Origin: Candidatus Desantisbacteria bacterium CG2_30_40_21
Lineage (GTDB): Bacteria > UBA9089 > CG2-30-40-21
Assembly (NCBI GenBank): GCA_001873945.1
Contig: MNYI01000170.1
Coordinates: forward strand, 1 to 5,285
Direction of reading: 5' to 3'
Length of the DNA stretch: 5,285 nt
The notes beneath the pieces are model-generated. The model was not told the DNA's origin and ran no database searches. It saw only the letters and a program-made list of their open reading frames with translations. Positions 5,230-5,285 of this stretch are shown piece by piece. Each line of letters begins with the position of its first letter. Within the stretch, counting starts at the first letter, position 1. A program made the position numbers and the translations under genes.

Positions 5230-5285
5230 TTACCACTGTATTTCTCCGTGTTTTGAGTGGTAAATTCTCCTCGCTGAGTAATTAC
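5230..5285. repeat. partial third unit with the same end sequence
   Basis: An inverted pair TTACCACT (5230-5237) and AGTGGTAA (5256-5263) encloses an 18-nt loop. The stretch ends in CTGAGTAATTAC (5274-5285), the same end type as the right termini at 4031-4040 and 5218-5227 with one transition. It also shares TCTCCGTG (5243-5250) with the preceding element (5194-5201). The last base of this terminus is the last base of the window, so any partner lies outside or the piece is a fragment. Confidence 0.55.

Overview
The window is an AT-rich bacterial segment with strong Shine-Dalgarno sequences (AAGGAGG type) and near-consensus sigma-70-type promoters. The FtsY and PfkB-family genes confirm it is bacterial, and gene 1 looks exported. 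No rRNA, tRNA or clade-defining gene is present, so the phylum cannot be fixed. The dispersed intergenic palindromes and inverted short-repeat elements are the kind seen in repeat-rich genomes of uncultivated bacterial lineages, but that placement is only an inference.

Layout. Positions 1-225 hold a perfect short hairpin and a strong promoter. Two plus-strand genes follow, overlapping by ATGA. The first encodes a probable exported protein with a carboxypeptidase-regulatory-like beta-sandwich. The second encodes an integral membrane protein with about eight helices. I recognise neither as a named family member. After a 99-nt convergent gap come three minus-strand genes, in transcription order: a PfkB-family sugar kinase (4979-4062), ftsY (3729-2845) and a response regulator with two receiver domains and no output domain (2759-2040). 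The regulator has its own consensus promoter directly after the ftsY stop codon.

The most unusual content is in the intergenic DNA upstream of the kinase and ftsY. Each of these two gaps is nearly filled by an element that ends in a GTAACTACTCA-type inverted terminal sequence. Each core consists of short tandem repeats on one arm and their reverse complement, with a different copy number, on the other arm. The ftsY element uses ATGGAC-containing units (13 against 8 copies). The kinase element uses 8-bp GTTGATGG/AACCTATC units. A third, partial unit with the same end sequence runs to the last base of the window. The ends are shared and the cores differ, and each element stops just short of the next gene's Shine-Dalgarno sequence. 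They look like non-autonomous, MITE-like or large-hairpin elements with interchangeable, slippage-prone cores.

How the genes work together: FtsY is the signal recognition particle receptor GTPase and the kinase is a probable metabolic enzyme. No functional link between them is visible beyond shared orientation. The response regulator is probably a phospho-signalling adaptor. Its second receiver has lost the phospho-acceptor aspartate. The plus-strand pair is probably a translationally coupled envelope unit of unknown function.
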